Positions 52,305 to 62,274 are shown, counted from the first letter of the stretch. The stretch: DNA of 64,000 bases from Colwellia piezophila ATCC BAA-637 (GCF_000378625.1 NZ_KB905160.1:724952-788951), one strand, 5' to 3'. The notes: generated by a model not told the origin, from the sequence alone. Numbers and translations are program-made.

Positions 52305-52426
52305 TATGCTTTAACTCCTTTATTCACTAACTTGTGATTAATCAGATGGAGCTTGGTAAATAGTTGGGAAAATGAAGCGTGCTCATTGTCCACCCACATA
52401 ACAAATATGGCTAATATTCTAGACAT
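52304..52426 (-). CDS. 40-residue mini-ORF, tandem unit 1
   Basis: ATG at 52426 overlaps the ilvI stop (TAATG), with GGAG just inside the ilvI end. The sequence is the same as unit 3. It would be translated by coupling to ilvI. Confidence 0.55.
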   Translation of the reverse strand: MSRILAIFVMWVDNEHASFSQLFTKLHLINHKLVNKGVKA

Positions 52427-54153
52427 TATGCTTTAACTCCTTTCTTTAACCACAATTCATCGATTGCACCTGTACGGATTTGCATGGGGTAAACATGCTC
52501 ATTCTCATCAACCATGACATCTACAAAGACTAAACGGTCTTTGATATTGAAAGCTTGGCTAAGCTTTTCATCCAATTCATCTAAGTTGTCTATTTTAATA
52601 CCTACATGGCCATAAGCTTCCGCAATTTTAACAAAGTCAGGGAGAGATTCCATATAAGAAGATGAATGACGGCCGCCATAAACCATATCTTGCCATTGGC
52701 GCACCATACCCAGAGCACGATTATTTAAGGTAACAATTACCACGGATAAATTATATTGTAAGCAGGTGGAAAGCTCCTGGATATTCATTTGAATTGAGCC
52801 ATCACCAGTGATGCAAATAACATGTTTGTCAGGAAATGCTAGTTTGACGCCCATAGCCGCGGGTAAACCAAAGCCCATGGTGCCTAAACCACCAGAATTT
52901 ATCCATTGGCGTGGTTTGGCAAAAGGATAGTACTGGGCAGCAAACATTTGGTGTTGGCCGACATCAGAGCAAACATAAGCTTCGCCTTTAGTTATCTTAT
53001 ACATGGCTTCAATTACGCGTTGTGGCTTTATTTTATCGCCAGGATTTTGCTCATAACTATTGCTTTTTACCGCACGCCATAAGTTGATTTGTTGCCACCA
53101 CTGACTTAATGCCGCTTCATCAGGGATGAAGTTAATCTCGTCTAATTCATCGAGAAGTTGTTGCATCACAATTTCAACTAAACCAACAACAGGGATATGG
53201 GCATTAATGGTTTTAGAGATAGAGGTTGGATCAATATCTACATGAATAATGGTTGCATTAGGGCAAAACTTTTCGACATTATTGGTAACTCTGTCATCAA
53301 AACGCGCACCTAGCGCTAAAATAACATCAGCATTAGCCATGGTTTTATTGGCTTCAAGACTGCCGTGCATACCAAGCATACCAACAAACTGTTTATGTGT
53401 TCCGGCAATGCCACCAAGTCCCATTAAGGTATTAGTGATAGGCGCTTTTAACCTTTCAACTAAGGTAGTCAGTAATTCGGCGGTATCAGATATAACAATG
53501 CCACCACCTGAGTAGACCACTAGCCTTTTAGCACTGGCAATAGTTTGCGCCGCTTTTTTGATTTGCTTAGGGTGACCTTTGATATTCGGGTTGTAAGAAC
53601 GCATTTTAATATCGGTATTGATAGAGAATGGTCCTTTGTGGTCAGGTGTTAAAATATCTTTAGGTAACTCAATCACCACAGGACCAGGTCTGCCGGTATT
53701 TGCTAGGTAGAAAGCTTTAGCGATAGCATCCGGGATCTCGGCTAACGATCTACAGTTAAAACTATGCTTGACGATAGGGCGTGTACAGCCAACGATATCA
53801 GTTTCTTGAAAAGCATCATTACCGATAAGCGAACTCGCCACTTGGCCAGCAAGTACAACCATAGGGATAGAGTCATAATAGGCAGTAGCAATGCCGGTAA
53901 CACAGTTAGTCGCGCCTGGACCTGAAGTAGCTAAGACAACACCCACTTCACCTGTCGCTCTGGTATAGCCATCGGCCATATGTGTCGCTGCTTGCTCATG
54001 GCGTACTAGGATATGTTGAATTTCATCTTGCTTAAAAATTGCGTCATAGATGTCTAAAACGGAGCCGCCAGGATAGCCAAAAATGTATTTAACGTTTAGT
54101 GCAGATAAGGATTTTATTACCATTTCTGCACCGGTAAAAAGCTCTGTTGTCAT
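52426..54153 (-). CDS. ilvI: Acetolactate synthase large (catalytic) subunit
   Basis: A 575-residue ThDP enzyme for the first step of valine, leucine and isoleucine synthesis. [19 protein letters not shown] and [20 protein letters not shown] (ThDP Glu), the central FAD-type domain, and the ThDP/Mg signature [20 protein letters not shown] with [21 protein letters not shown] are present. The end, [10 protein letters not shown], includes the ribosome-binding site for the next frame. AAGGTGATGGT precedes the ATG. Upstream lie a leader peptide and attenuator, so expression should respond to branched-chain aminoacyl-tRNA supply. The symbol follows the ilvIH pairing; the enzyme could equally be named ilvB or ilvG. 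Confidence 0.95.
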   Translation of the reverse strand: MTTELFTGAEMVIKSLSALNVKYIFGYPGGSVLDIYDAIFKQDEIQHILVRHEQAATHMADGYTRATGEVGVVLATSGPGATNCVTGIATAYYDSIPMVVLAGQVASSLIGNDAFQETDIVGCTRPIVKHSFNCRSLAEIPDAIAKAFYLANTGRPGPVVIELPKDILTPDHKGPFSINTDIKMRSYNPNIKGHPKQIKKAAQTIASAKRLVVYSGGGIVISDTAELLTTLVERLKAPITNTLMGLGGIAGTHKQFVGMLGMHGSLEANKTMANADVILALGARFDDRVTNNVEKFCPNATIIHVDIDPTSISKTINAHIPVVGLVEIVMQQLLDELDEINFIPDEAALSQWWQQINLWRAVKSNSYEQNPGDKIKPQRVIEAMYKITKGEAYVCSDVGQHQMFAAQYYPFAKPRQWINSGGLGTMGFGLPAAMGVKLAFPDKHVICITGDGSIQMNIQELSTCLQYNLSVVIVTLNNRALGMVRQWQDMVYGGRHSSSYMESLPDFVKIAEAYGHVGIKIDNLDELDEKLSQAFNIKDRLVFVDVMVDENEHVYPMQIRTGAIDELWLKKGVKA

Positions 54154-54223
54154 ACCATCACCTTGATTTCTTTTGATCAGTGTTAATGAAAATATACTTA
54201 TATTTTGGTTTACGCACTACCAA

Positions 54224-54258
54224 TAAAAAACCCTCGTTCTAATAAGGAGCGAGGGTTT
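54224..54258 (-). terminator. Attenuator terminator of the ilvI leader
   Basis: On the minus strand AAACCCTCGCTCC, a TTATT loop, GAACGAGGG and then a run of six or more T. The stem is about 13 bp including G-T pairs. It ends 71 nt before the ilvI ATG and begins about 28 nt after the leader-peptide stop. Confidence 0.85.
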
Positions 54259-54285
54259 CTTGATGTAACAGCTTAATTGATTTTA

Positions 54286-54363
54286 CTAAGCACAAGGTAT
54301 CCCTGCTATTGGTGGTAGTACCACGAGGAAGACGACATTGAGGACACTTGTTTTAAAAATCAT
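54286..54363 (-). CDS. Branched-chain amino-acid leader peptide
   Basis: A 25-codon frame, ATG at 54363 and TAG at 54288-54286. The peptide starts MIFKTSVLNVVFLVVLPPIA and has five Val, three Leu and three Ile codons, mostly clustered, followed by the terminator at 54224-54258. This is the layout of ilv attenuation leaders, where ribosome stalling at Val/Leu/Ile codons prevents termination. No strong ribosome-binding site is visible. The rest of 54154-54653 shows nothing further. Confidence 0.82.
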   Translation of the reverse strand: MIFKTSVLNVVFLVVLPPIAGIPCA

Positions 54364-54653
54364 ATAAATAAAATACAAATACTTTAGTTGTTTCTATTTT
54401 TAAGTCTTTAGTTGTGTGTGTCAACCATTAAATACAAAATAGCGGTAATTGTACCGTAATAATTTAGCCTAGGGTATTGACGAGTTATTTTGAAATATTT
54501 TATCTGTTACTTATGGCAACATATATTGTTCGGAAACAATTTAAATCACTGTTTTATTTGTATTAGTCATCCATTATGATTTATATTAACTGTCATGTTA
54601 TACCCTAGGTCCAAAACATATAGCACGGGCCTACTACACAAAATGGAATAGAT

Positions 54654-55232
54654 ATGACCCCAATTAAATTATTAATGATTGCTACCTTGATTGCTTTTAC
54701 CGCAGGTTGTGCAACACATTCAGCTAAAGTTGATTTTGATAGAAATACAGACGTTGACACTATTAACTACAAGACCTTTGCCTGGCTAACGAAAGGCAAA
54801 ATAATGGCGCCTCCTGTTGATATTAATCCGGTAATGAAAGTTAGAGTTGATGAAAGCATTGAGCAAGCTTTTATGGCCAAGGGATATCAGTTAGTTGATA
54901 ACGCTGAGGATGCTGATTTCACTATTTCTTATACGGTAGGTAGTCGTGATAAAATTAAAGTGAATAGTTACCCGGCTACCTATAATTCAGGTTTTGGCTG
55001 GGGCCGAGGTTACTATGGCGGCCGTGGTTATTACGGAACTATGTCAATGGGTACTGAAACTAGTATCAAACAGTACACTGAAGGTAAATTAGCTATTGAT
55101 GTTTATGATGTTAAAACGCGTCAACCGGTTTGGCATGGTTGGGCAACGAAGCGTTTAACCTCTGATGATAAAGAAGCACCTTCAGCGATGTTGAATGATA
55201 TTGTTCTTCAGGTTGTTAATCAGTTTCACTAA
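54654..55232 (+). CDS. DUF4136 lipoprotein
   Basis: A 192-residue lipoprotein (lipobox FTAGCATHS, Cys near residue 19) with the DUF4136 pattern: VDFDRNTDVDTINYKTFAWL, then VDESIEQAFMAKGYQLVDN, DADFTISYTVG and a C-terminal LAIDVYDVKTRQPVWHGWAT. A Gly/Tyr-rich loop (GWGRGYYGGRGYYG) is typical. Function is unknown in the family. It stands alone, with a terminator directly downstream. Confidence 0.85.
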   Translation: MTPIKLLMIATLIAFTAGCATHSAKVDFDRNTDVDTINYKTFAWLTKGKIMAPPVDINPVMKVRVDESIEQAFMAKGYQLVDNAEDADFTISYTVGSRDKIKVNSYPATYNSGFGWGRGYYGGRGYYGTMSMGTETSIKQYTEGKLAIDVYDVKTRQPVWHGWATKRLTSDDKEAPSAMLNDIVLQVVNQFH

Positions 55233-55253
55233 AAACAACTTTAATCTTTGATT

Positions 55254-55279
55254 TAAAAACGGCCTAGCCGTTTTTTTTT
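55254..55279 (+). terminator. Rho-independent terminator
   Basis: AAAACGGC, CTA, GCCGTTTT followed by more T. It lies 22 bp after the DUF4136 gene. Confidence 0.85.
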
Positions 55280-55306
55280 GCTTTGAAAAAAGTACTTTAA
55301 GATAAC

Positions 55307-55761
55307 TAATACCAATTACACTAATAAATTGTTCAGCTTAGAATTGTATTAGCGAGCTTAGATCAAGCAAAATTACTTAAATCATAGTTATTCTATATTT
55401 CATTAATTTTGAGCCGTTATTGGTTCGCTAATAAACTCCCAAAGGGCGAGTACCTAATAAAAGCTAAAGGCTTACATGCGTCGTTATTAATTTCGACAAG
55501 CAGGCTACATGGATGGTGTTCTTAGAGGATGCAGACGGTACAGGAAGTACTTTATTAGATAATGCAGACGGTACAGGAAGTACCTTATTAGATAATGCAG
55601 ACGGTACAGGAAGTACCTTATTAGATAATGCAGGAGCATATTATCCTGAGCATATTATCCAGAGCTTATTCTCCGGAACAACCATTCTCTTCAATCAATG
55701 CATTGCCTCTATGCCTTTTAATTCTCGCTAAGTGGTAAATTAATTAATGTACTTGGTATAA
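55307..55761 (+). repeat. MITE-like repeat, copy C
   Basis: Left end ATACCAATTACACTAATAAA and inverted right end ATACCAAGTACATTAATTAA as in copy B; the body is collinear with B (AACTCCCAAAGGGCGAGTAC, CTAATAAAAG, GCTTACATGCGTCGTTATT). It is longer than B mainly because of the 33-bp tandem repeats at 55531-55629. Confidence 0.8.
55531..55629 (+). repeat. 33-bp minisatellite inside repeat copy C
   Basis: Three tandem units, each starting GCAGACGGTACAGGAAGTAC and ending TTATTAGATAAT. Units 2 and 3 are identical; unit 1 has one T for C. A 33-bp period keeps a frame open (repeating DNADGTGSTLL), but the frame has no support as a gene. Confidence 0.9.
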
Positions 55762-55869
55762 CTATTAAAACTTAACTGACAGAAGTTTTGTAACCTTTTA
55801 GTTAATAGCTAGTAATTTAGTAGTTCTGAATTACACTGATATTATGGCTAACCAACAATATAGACATCG

Positions 55870-57426
55870 ATGAGTAATTTTATTTTTCAAGACGAAGTTG
55901 AAGAAGAAATTGACAAAAAAACCGCTAAACCGGATAAGTTTTGGCGAATTTTGGTCATTGATGATGATGAAGCTGTGCATCAAGTTACCAGACTCGTGCT
56001 CGCTGATGCTGAAATTGAACATAGAAAACTGGATATAGTGTCTGCTTTTTCGAGTAAGCAAGCTAAAGAAATTCTACAAAATGACGATTCTTTTTGCATG
56101 GCATTTGTTGATGTGGTGATGGAAACGGATCATGCTGGCTTAGAGCTCGTTGAGTGGATAAGAAAAGTGAAGAAAAATCAAACCATTCGCTTAATACTGA
56201 GAACCGGGCAAGCGGGCTCAGCACCTGAAGCCAAAGTCATTAAAGAATTTGATATTAATGATTATAAAGAAAAAACCGACTTTACCGCCAATAAAATGAT
56301 CACCACAGTATACGCCAGTATACGGGCTTATCGTGACATAATAACGATCAAACGTAGTCTGGATGCTTTTAAAAAGCTTATTGAAGCGACTCATGATTTA
56401 TTAAAAATAGATCAGTTAAAGAATTTTGGCTCAGCAGCACTTGATCACTTACTTGCCTTGATGAATGTTGAAAGCTCAGCACTTTATATCGTCAGAACCC
56501 AAGTAGATTTCGCTAAACAGTCAACCAGCTCAATTATTGCCTGTACCGGAAAATATGTCAGTGAGTCAAGTTCACTCGAAGAGTCTGATATTAACTCTCA
56601 AGTTAAAGCACGTATTCGACAAGTGTTTATTGACAAATGTCACTATCGTGATGAGGAGTGTTTTGTTGGTTATTATCATGCGTCAGATAATGCAGCATCG
56701 GTGTTATATATTGAATTTGAAGATGATAATGAACACTTCAAAGCTAGCTTAGCGGAGCTATTCGCCACTAACGTAGCGCTAATTCTGGAGAGTTTAACCA
56801 AGCAAAAAGAAATAGAAAAAACTCAAAAAGAACTATTATTTATTGTTGGTGAAGCAGTGGAAGCCCGTAGTAAAGAAACCGGTGCCCATGTACGCCGAGT
56901 TGCTATTATTTGCGATCTGTTAGCCACAAAGCTGGGATTAGCCCAGGATTTTATCGAAGCCATACGCCAAGCGGCGCCACTACATGATTTAGGTAAGATA
57001 GCTATCCCTGAACATATTTTACATAAGCCGGGCAAGTTAGAGGGAGAAGAATGGGAAATCATGAAGTCACATGCGCAGATTGGTGCAGATATTTTAGAAA
57101 AATCTACCGTGAGTGTCTCTCAGCTTGCAGCCCGATTGGCTAATTTTCACCATGAAAACTGGGATGGTAGTGGTTACCCCAAAGGATTGAAAGGAGAAGA
57201 AATACCGGTAGAAGCTAGGATTATGGCCGTAGCGGATGTCTTTGATGCCTTGGGCTCTAGACGCTGTTATAAAGAGCCTTGGCCAAACGATAAGATAAAA
57301 GAGTTTTTATTAGCTGAAATAGGTAAAAAATTTGAGGCTGAGTTAGTTTATCTCATTATCGATAACTTTGACGAATTCATACAAATAAGAGAGGATTACC
57401 CCGACAATACAAACCCCGCTCATTAA
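55870..57426 (+). CDS. Response regulator with DUF3369 and intact HD-GYP domain
   Basis: A 518-residue c-di-GMP phosphodiesterase-type regulator. REC domain (about 28-155) with LVIDDDEAVHQ and the phospho-acceptor Asp in MAFVDVVMETDHAG; a DUF3369-type middle region (about 170-315); HD-GYP domain (about 325-510) with LHDLGKIAIPEHILHKPGKL and NFHHENWDGSGYPKGLKGEE, so all metal ligands and GYP are present. It should hydrolyse c-di-GMP. No partner kinase is adjacent. The ribosome-binding site before the ATG is weak. Confidence 0.9.
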   Translation: MSNFIFQDEVEEEIDKKTAKPDKFWRILVIDDDEAVHQVTRLVLADAEIEHRKLDIVSAFSSKQAKEILQNDDSFCMAFVDVVMETDHAGLELVEWIRKVKKNQTIRLILRTGQAGSAPEAKVIKEFDINDYKEKTDFTANKMITTVYASIRAYRDIITIKRSLDAFKKLIEATHDLLKIDQLKNFGSAALDHLLALMNVESSALYIVRTQVDFAKQSTSSIIACTGKYVSESSSLEESDINSQVKARIRQVFIDKCHYRDEECFVGYYHASDNAASVLYIEFEDDNEHFKASLAELFATNVALILESLTKQKEIEKTQKELLFIVGEAVEARSKETGAHVRRVAIICDLLATKLGLAQDFIEAIRQAAPLHDLGKIAIPEHILHKPGKLEGEEWEIMKSHAQIGADILEKSTVSVSQLAARLANFHHENWDGSGYPKGLKGEEIPVEARIMAVADVFDALGSRRCYKEPWPNDKIKEFLLAEIGKKFEAELVYLIIDNFDEFIQIREDYPDNTNPAH

Positions 57427-57468
57427 ATCTTGGATAGACAACCTTTGATATTGTTAACCTTTTGCTCG

Positions 57469-58062
57469 TTAAGTACGTGATAATTTATCGACTGTCGCTA
57501 AACAAGCAGCCATAAAGGTATCAATAAAGTACTCAACTTCGGGCATATTTAGCTTTAATTGCTCTATTTTTACCGCTAACCTTTGTTCAACATGATCAAA
57601 CTCAGGGTTCTTGTGATTTATTTCATCCAAAGCTTTGATGTAAGCAACAATAATATCTGCAGCCTTTACTATGGTTTTGTAGTCTTCAGAGACATTATCT
57701 TGCACGATGATATCACGGAAAACCTCCTGTAAATCATCAGGCAGAGACGCTAAACACTCTTCTTCGGCCAATAATTCTATCTTTTTAAATTCTCTCGCTA
57801 TTTCCTTATTGGCATATTTAGTTGGGCTAACAATATCGCCATAACGGGTTTCACTGGCTTCATGATATAAAGCAATGGTTGATAATTTATCGGCATTAAT
57901 TTGACCGCTAAATTTTTTATTTTTAATTACCGCCAGTAAATGGGCAACAATTGCGACTTGATGAGAGTGTTCGGCAACATTCTCAGGCTTGACACAAAAC
58001 ATTAATGACCATCGCTTGATTAACGGCATGCGAAACATCCAGGCTAAAAATGAACTCTGCAT
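57469..58062 (-). CDS. yfbR: 5'-deoxynucleotidase YfbR
   Basis: A 197-residue HD-domain phosphohydrolase for deoxynucleoside 5'-monophosphates. The characteristic start FLAWMFRMPLIKRWSLMF is followed by ENVAEHSHQVAIVAHLLAVI, ALYHEASETRYGDIVSPTKY (HE/GDI pair) and a C-terminal D-x6-D region. It sits next to alaA in the same direction, as in E. coli (alaA/yfbQ-yfbR). Confidence 0.93.
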   Translation of the reverse strand: MQSSFLAWMFRMPLIKRWSLMFCVKPENVAEHSHQVAIVAHLLAVIKNKKFSGQINADKLSTIALYHEASETRYGDIVSPTKYANKEIAREFKKIELLAEEECLASLPDDLQEVFRDIIVQDNVSEDYKTIVKAADIIVAYIKALDEINHKNPEFDHVEQRLAVKIEQLKLNMPEVEYFIDTFMAACLATVDKLSRT

Positions 58063-58187
58063 TGCAACTCCTAAAGATTGTTCACAAACGCTAGGGCAGT
58101 GTGCTCAATCATGAAATAAGTGAAAGATTCCCGATAATACACTTCAGGAATGACAATTTACCGTACGGTTGTAATCACCTTAATGAC

Positions 58188-59414
58188 TCAACTCACTGCT
58201 ACTTGCTGATAGCTAGCAAAGAAGTTCTTTAATTTCTCAATGGCTAGGGTTAACTCATCAACATGGGGTAAAAAGACTAAACGAAAGTAGTTATGCTGCT
58301 TGATGTTAAATGCACGGCCATGAACAAGCAGAATTTTTTCTTGTTTTAACAAGTCTAAAATCATTCTTTCATCATTGGTGATATTAAACTTTTTACTATC
58401 TACTTTAACAAATAGATACAAGGCGCCCATTGCGGTATGACATGATAAACCATCAATATCATTAATCATTTTCGCCGCGACATTACGCTGTTTTAATAAA
58501 CGGCCATCACCTTCAATCAGTTCATTAATACTTTGGTAACCACCGAGCGCCGTTTGAATAGCATGTTGGCAGGGCACATTGGCACAAAGGCGCATTGAAG
58601 ACAGCATAATTAAGCCTTCAATATAATCCTCAGCGTATATTTTAGGTCCAGAAATTACCATCCAACCCGCTCTGAAACCAGCGATCCGATAGTTTTTCGA
58701 CAACCCCCCCATAGTGATTATTAACACATCTTGGGTCAGACGCGCGATAGGGATATGCTTGGCTTGATCGAATAATATTTTGTCATAAATTTCATCACTG
58801 TAAATGATTAAGTCATGCTTACGAGCGAGGGCAATAATACCCAGTAAAATATCTTCAGGATAAACAGAGCCAGTGGGATTATTTGGATTGATTAAGACAA
58901 TGGCTTTGGTTTTATCGGTTATCTTTGCTGCCATATCCTCAAGGTTGGGGTACCAAAAATTTTCATCATCACAATTATAATGTACTGGGCTACCACCAGA
59001 AAGGCACACTGCTGCTGTCCAAAGGGGATAATCAGGTGCAGGAATTAAAACCTCATCGCCGTCATTGAGCAAGCCTTGCATTGCCATCACAATCAGCTCG
59101 CTAACACCATTACCAATAAAAATGTCATCAACGCCGACATCTTTAATACCTTGCTGTTGGAAGTATTGCATCACAGCAACACGGGCAGAGTAAATGCCTT
59201 GTGATTCGGCATAACCCTGTGAACTGGGCAAGTTATGAATAACATCTTTTAGAATATCATCAGGTGCTTCAAAACCAAATGGGGCAGGGTTGCCGATATT
59301 AAGCTTAAGGATTTTATGGCCTTCATCTTCTAGGCGTTTCGCCTCAGTAGCTATTTGTCCTCTAATATCGTAACAAACATTATTTAATTTAGATGACTTG
59401 GTAATAGCTTTCAT
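58188..59414 (-). CDS. alaA: Alanine aminotransferase AlaA-like (PLP)
   Basis: PLP-dependent class I/II aminotransferase making alanine from pyruvate with glutamate. It closely follows E. coli AlaA: ITKSSKLNNVCYDIRGQIA, LKLNIGNPAPFGFEAPDDIL, IYIGNGVSELI-like IFIGNGVSELIVMAMQ, PDYPLWTAAVCLSGG and the PLP Lys segment GGLSKNYRIAGFRAGW. ATG at 59414 gives MKAITKSSKL, the family start; the open frame runs 19 codons further upstream without similarity. 408 residues. It precedes yfbR by 125 bp. Confidence 0.92.
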   Translation of the reverse strand: MKAITKSSKLNNVCYDIRGQIATEAKRLEDEGHKILKLNIGNPAPFGFEAPDDILKDVIHNLPSSQGYAESQGIYSARVAVMQYFQQQGIKDVGVDDIFIGNGVSELIVMAMQGLLNDGDEVLIPAPDYPLWTAAVCLSGGSPVHYNCDDENFWYPNLEDMAAKITDKTKAIVLINPNNPTGSVYPEDILLGIIALARKHDLIIYSDEIYDKILFDQAKHIPIARLTQDVLIITMGGLSKNYRIAGFRAGWMVISGPKIYAEDYIEGLIMLSSMRLCANVPCQHAIQTALGGYQSINELIEGDGRLLKQRNVAAKMINDIDGLSCHTAMGALYLFVKVDSKKFNITNDERMILDLLKQEKILLVHGRAFNIKQHNYFRLVFLPHVDELTLAIEKLKNFFASYQQVAVS

Positions 59415-59685
59415 GAGTTGGCAACTTCTTATAATTAAAGGGAGAAAATGAGCTGATATTATTGTTGCCAATAATGCACTGTTTTGAAAGCATTATTTAG
59501 GCTTTTTTTAATGATAATTTGTTGGGTTTTGTTCAACAAAGGTATATTAAAATGATTAGCTACTTTTGTGCAGCGATACTGCACTTAGTCGACCAAAAAA
59601 TGCTAAGTTATCTAGCTAAGAAATAACGGTGCAAATCAAAAGATTAGTAAAGTGTAGCGTCAACTCAATAGCTTAAGGTATTGGT

Positions 59686-60093
59686 ATGTATTTAGGGAAA
59701 TGTCTTTGTGGTGAAGTGAGTATTAGGCTGAACGGTAGTATCAGCGACATTATTCATTGTCACTGTTCTTTATGTCGAAAAAATAGTGGTACTGCCTTTG
59801 CCACCAACGGTTTTATTAATACCGCTGACTTTGAAATTACTTCAGGGAAAAGCAGTTTAAGTTCTTTTTCATTTAAGCCTGGCCGCAGTCGACATTTTTG
59901 CAGTCAATGTGGTTCACCCGTGTATAGCTCAAACGAGGATGATCCTAAACGATTAAGAATCCGTTTAGGCATTATTGATAGTGATATTAAAGAACGACCA
60001 ATCTCCCATAACTTTGTCAGTTCGAAAGCAAATTGGGAAGTTCTTGAGGCTGATTTACCTCACTATGAAGGTCTTGAACCAAACCGTAAATAA
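59686..60093 (+). CDS. GFA-family (CENP-V) zinc-binding protein
   Basis: A 135-residue GFA-domain protein. Zinc ligands are visible: C-L-C-G at residues 6-9, HCHCSLCRKNSGT (Cys pair near 27-30), and FCSQCGSPVYSS. Members are annotated as glutathione-dependent formaldehyde-activating enzymes, but most have no proven activity. No formaldehyde genes are adjacent, so function is open. Confidence 0.85.
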   Translation: MYLGKCLCGEVSIRLNGSISDIIHCHCSLCRKNSGTAFATNGFINTADFEITSGKSSLSSFSFKPGRSRHFCSQCGSPVYSSNEDDPKRLRIRLGIIDSDIKERPISHNFVSSKANWEVLEADLPHYEGLEPNRK

Positions 60094-60129
60094 GGTTAAT
60101 TAGATACAAAAATCCTATAACCTACAGCC

Positions 60130-60395
60130 TATACCCAAACCACCTCAAAATGCTCGTTTCAGGACGCCTGAGCGATTCATGGTCAAGGCGTGTATTTCAT
60201 TAATGGTTGTTCCCTTAATGAACTACGCAACGATGAACGTGATTTGCTCAGACGTCCCCGAAGGACTGGTTTAGAAACGCTTTATCCATCGTTATTGACT
60301 TCGACAAGGGAATAACCATTCTCTTCAATCAATGCCTTGGCTAAAGACGTTTCTAATTCCAGCTGAATCCTGCATATTGAGGTGGCTTGGGTATA
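60130..60395 (+). repeat. MITE-like repeat, copy D
   Basis: A 266-bp element with 24-bp terminal inverted repeats, 22 of 24 matching: left end TATACCCAAACCACCTCAAA, right end inverted TATACCCAAGCCACCTCAAT. The core GGGAATAACCATTCTCTTCA with ATCAATGCCTTG is shared with A, B and C, while the ends match the short element at 42.89 kb. No protein is encoded. Confidence 0.88.
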
Positions 60396-60400
60396 TAGCA

Positions 60401-60421
60401 AAAAGGGGCCTAAGCCCCTTT
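60401..60421. terminator. Bidirectional Rho-independent terminator
   Basis: AAGGGGC, CTAA, GCCCCTT with an A run on the left (T run on the minus strand). It ends proS and faces the repeat downstream of the GFA gene. Confidence 0.82.
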
Positions 60422-60453
60422 ATTATTACGACTACTTATTCAACGAAATCAAT

Positions 60454-62151
60454 TTAGCTGAACAAAGCCATAACATCATCAATGGCGATTAATGATTTTT
60501 CACCGGTAATACGGTTTTTAAGTTCAACTTGCTTCGCATCTAAATTACGTTCACCAATGATAACTAATAAGGGGGTGCCCATTAATTCATGATCAGCAAA
60601 CATCACACCTGGACGCTCTTTTCTGTCATCAAATAGTACTTCAATACCGGCTTGAATTAGCGACTCATATAAAGCTTCAGCGGTTTCTTTTACCCGTGCC
60701 GATTTTGCCATATTCATCGGTACAATTGCTACTTGAAATGGAGCAATTGCTTTTGGCCATTTTATGCCATATTTATCATGGTTTTGCTCAATAGCTGCTG
60801 CGACAATACGAGAAACACCAATACCGTAACAACCCATAGTTAAGGTTTGGTTTTTACCACCCTCATTTAAAACAGAACACTTCATCGCTTCGGCATATTT
60901 ACGGCCTAACTGGAAAATATGACCGACTTCGATACCACGTTTTATTTCGATAGTACCCTGGCCACATGGACTTGGGTCACCAGCAACAACATTACGGATA
61001 TCTTGAATGCTGATCTCACCACAATCTCGTTGCCAGTTAACGCCGGTAAAAGAATGGTTATTTTCGTTAGCACCACAGACAAAATCGCTTAAGTGAGCAG
61101 CACTACGATCAACAATCACTTCAACAGTTAAGCCTTTAGGTCCTAAGGAAGTGCTATGACAGTTAGCAATCGCAGACACTTGTTCGTCAGTTGCGAATGT
61201 TAACGGGGAAGCAATTTGTGCTAAGTTCTCAGCTTTAACTTCATTGAGTTGATGATCGCCACGAAGCACTAATGCAACTATTTTTTCTGGCTCTCCTTCT
61301 TCTGTTGTACCAACAACTAATAAGGTTTTAACGGTAGTTTTTAAATCTAGTTCTGAGGTTTTGATTAAACGCTCAAGTTTTAATGCAACTTTCTCAATAT
61401 CTTGAGTCGGCTCACCGCGTTCACCTGTTGGTGCTAACGCTTCGGCTTTTTCAATGTTGGCAGCAAAGTCGCTAGCATCACTAAAAGCAATGTCATCTTC
61501 ACCTGAGTCAGCAAGTACATGGAATTCATGTGACTTTTCACCACCAATAGAGCCTGTATCCGCTATAACCGGACGGAAGTCTAGTTCAAGACGTTCAAAG
61601 ATACGGCAGTAAGCATCAAACATAATTTGGTAGGTTTTTTCTAAACATTCGTCTTCTAAATGAAAAGAATAAGCATCTTTCATTAAGAATTCACGGCCAC
61701 GCATTACACCAAAACGAGGACGAATTTCATCACGGAATTTAGTTTGAATTTGAAAAACAGTTAACGGTAATTGTTTGTAGCTGCTAAGTTCGTTAGCAAC
61801 CAGCTTAGTGACCACTTCTTCATGGGTTGGCCCTAAAACAAAATCACGTTGATGGCGATCTTTTAAGCGCAATAACTCCGGACCATAATCAGCGAGTCTA
61901 CCCGATTCTTCCCATAAATCTGCAGGTTGCACCATAGGCATCAATATTTCATTGCCACCAGCACGTTGAATTTCTTCACGGACAATGTTCTCAACTTTTT
62001 TCAACACGCGTAAACCTGTTGGTAACCAAGTATATAACCCAGAAGCAAGGTTTCGAACAAGGCCTGCTCGTAACATTAACTGATGGCTGATAACTTCTGC
62101 ACTGGCAGGGGTTTCTTTAAGAGTAGACAGTAAATATTGACTGGTACGCAT
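60454..62151 (-). CDS. proS: Prolyl-tRNA synthetase (bacterial type)
   Basis: Class II synthetase of 565 residues with the editing (YbaK-like INS) domain between motifs 2 and 3. Motif 1 region [20 protein letters not shown], motif 2 [21 protein letters not shown], and motif 3 [20 protein letters not shown] are clear. The editing insert carries [20 protein letters not shown]. Length is normal. A terminator follows its stop codon. Confidence 0.97.
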   Translation of the reverse strand: MRTSQYLLSTLKETPASAEVISHQLMLRAGLVRNLASGLYTWLPTGLRVLKKVENIVREEIQRAGGNEILMPMVQPADLWEESGRLADYGPELLRLKDRHQRDFVLGPTHEEVVTKLVANELSSYKQLPLTVFQIQTKFRDEIRPRFGVMRGREFLMKDAYSFHLEDECLEKTYQIMFDAYCRIFERLELDFRPVIADTGSIGGEKSHEFHVLADSGEDDIAFSDASDFAANIEKAEALAPTGERGEPTQDIEKVALKLERLIKTSELDLKTTVKTLLVVGTTEEGEPEKIVALVLRGDHQLNEVKAENLAQIASPLTFATDEQVSAIANCHSTSLGPKGLTVEVIVDRSAAHLSDFVCGANENNHSFTGVNWQRDCGEISIQDIRNVVAGDPSPCGQGTIEIKRGIEVGHIFQLGRKYAEAMKCSVLNEGGKNQTLTMGCYGIGVSRIVAAAIEQNHDKYGIKWPKAIAPFQVAIVPMNMAKSARVKETAEALYESLIQAGIEVLFDDRKERPGVMFADHELMGTPLLVIIGERNLDAKQVELKNRITGEKSLIAIDDVMALFS

Positions 62152-62274
62152 TGTTAAAGTTTCCGTAAAAAAGAGATAAAAATAATTGGCGCTATTCTAA
62201 CAGGGGGCTAGCCTATGAAAAAGTAAAAAATGTAATATTTATGGCTTACAGGAATCTAGCCTATGCATATGAAG

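Larger units (their letters stand above)
52060..52426 (-). repeat. Three tandem 122-bp units between ilvI and ilvH
   Basis: The units run 52061-52182, 52183-52304 and 52305-52426. Units 1 and 3 are identical; unit 2 differs at scattered bases. Each carries the same GGAG ribosome-binding site, ATG and TAATG overlap, so the period of 122 bp keeps stop and start joined throughout. The array replaces the direct ilvI-ilvH junction. Confidence 0.95.

Noticed and set aside
52060..52426. The ilvI-ilvH spacer as a CRISPR-like or regulatory repeat array
   Set aside because: The units are directly adjacent, 122 bp long, carry coding-type changes and have no spacers; they are duplicated gene junctions.
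55513..55731. 72-codon frame with repeating DNADGTGSTLL
   Set aside because: It lies inside a MITE-like repeat and is opened only by the 33-bp tandem units; no ribosome-binding site or family support.
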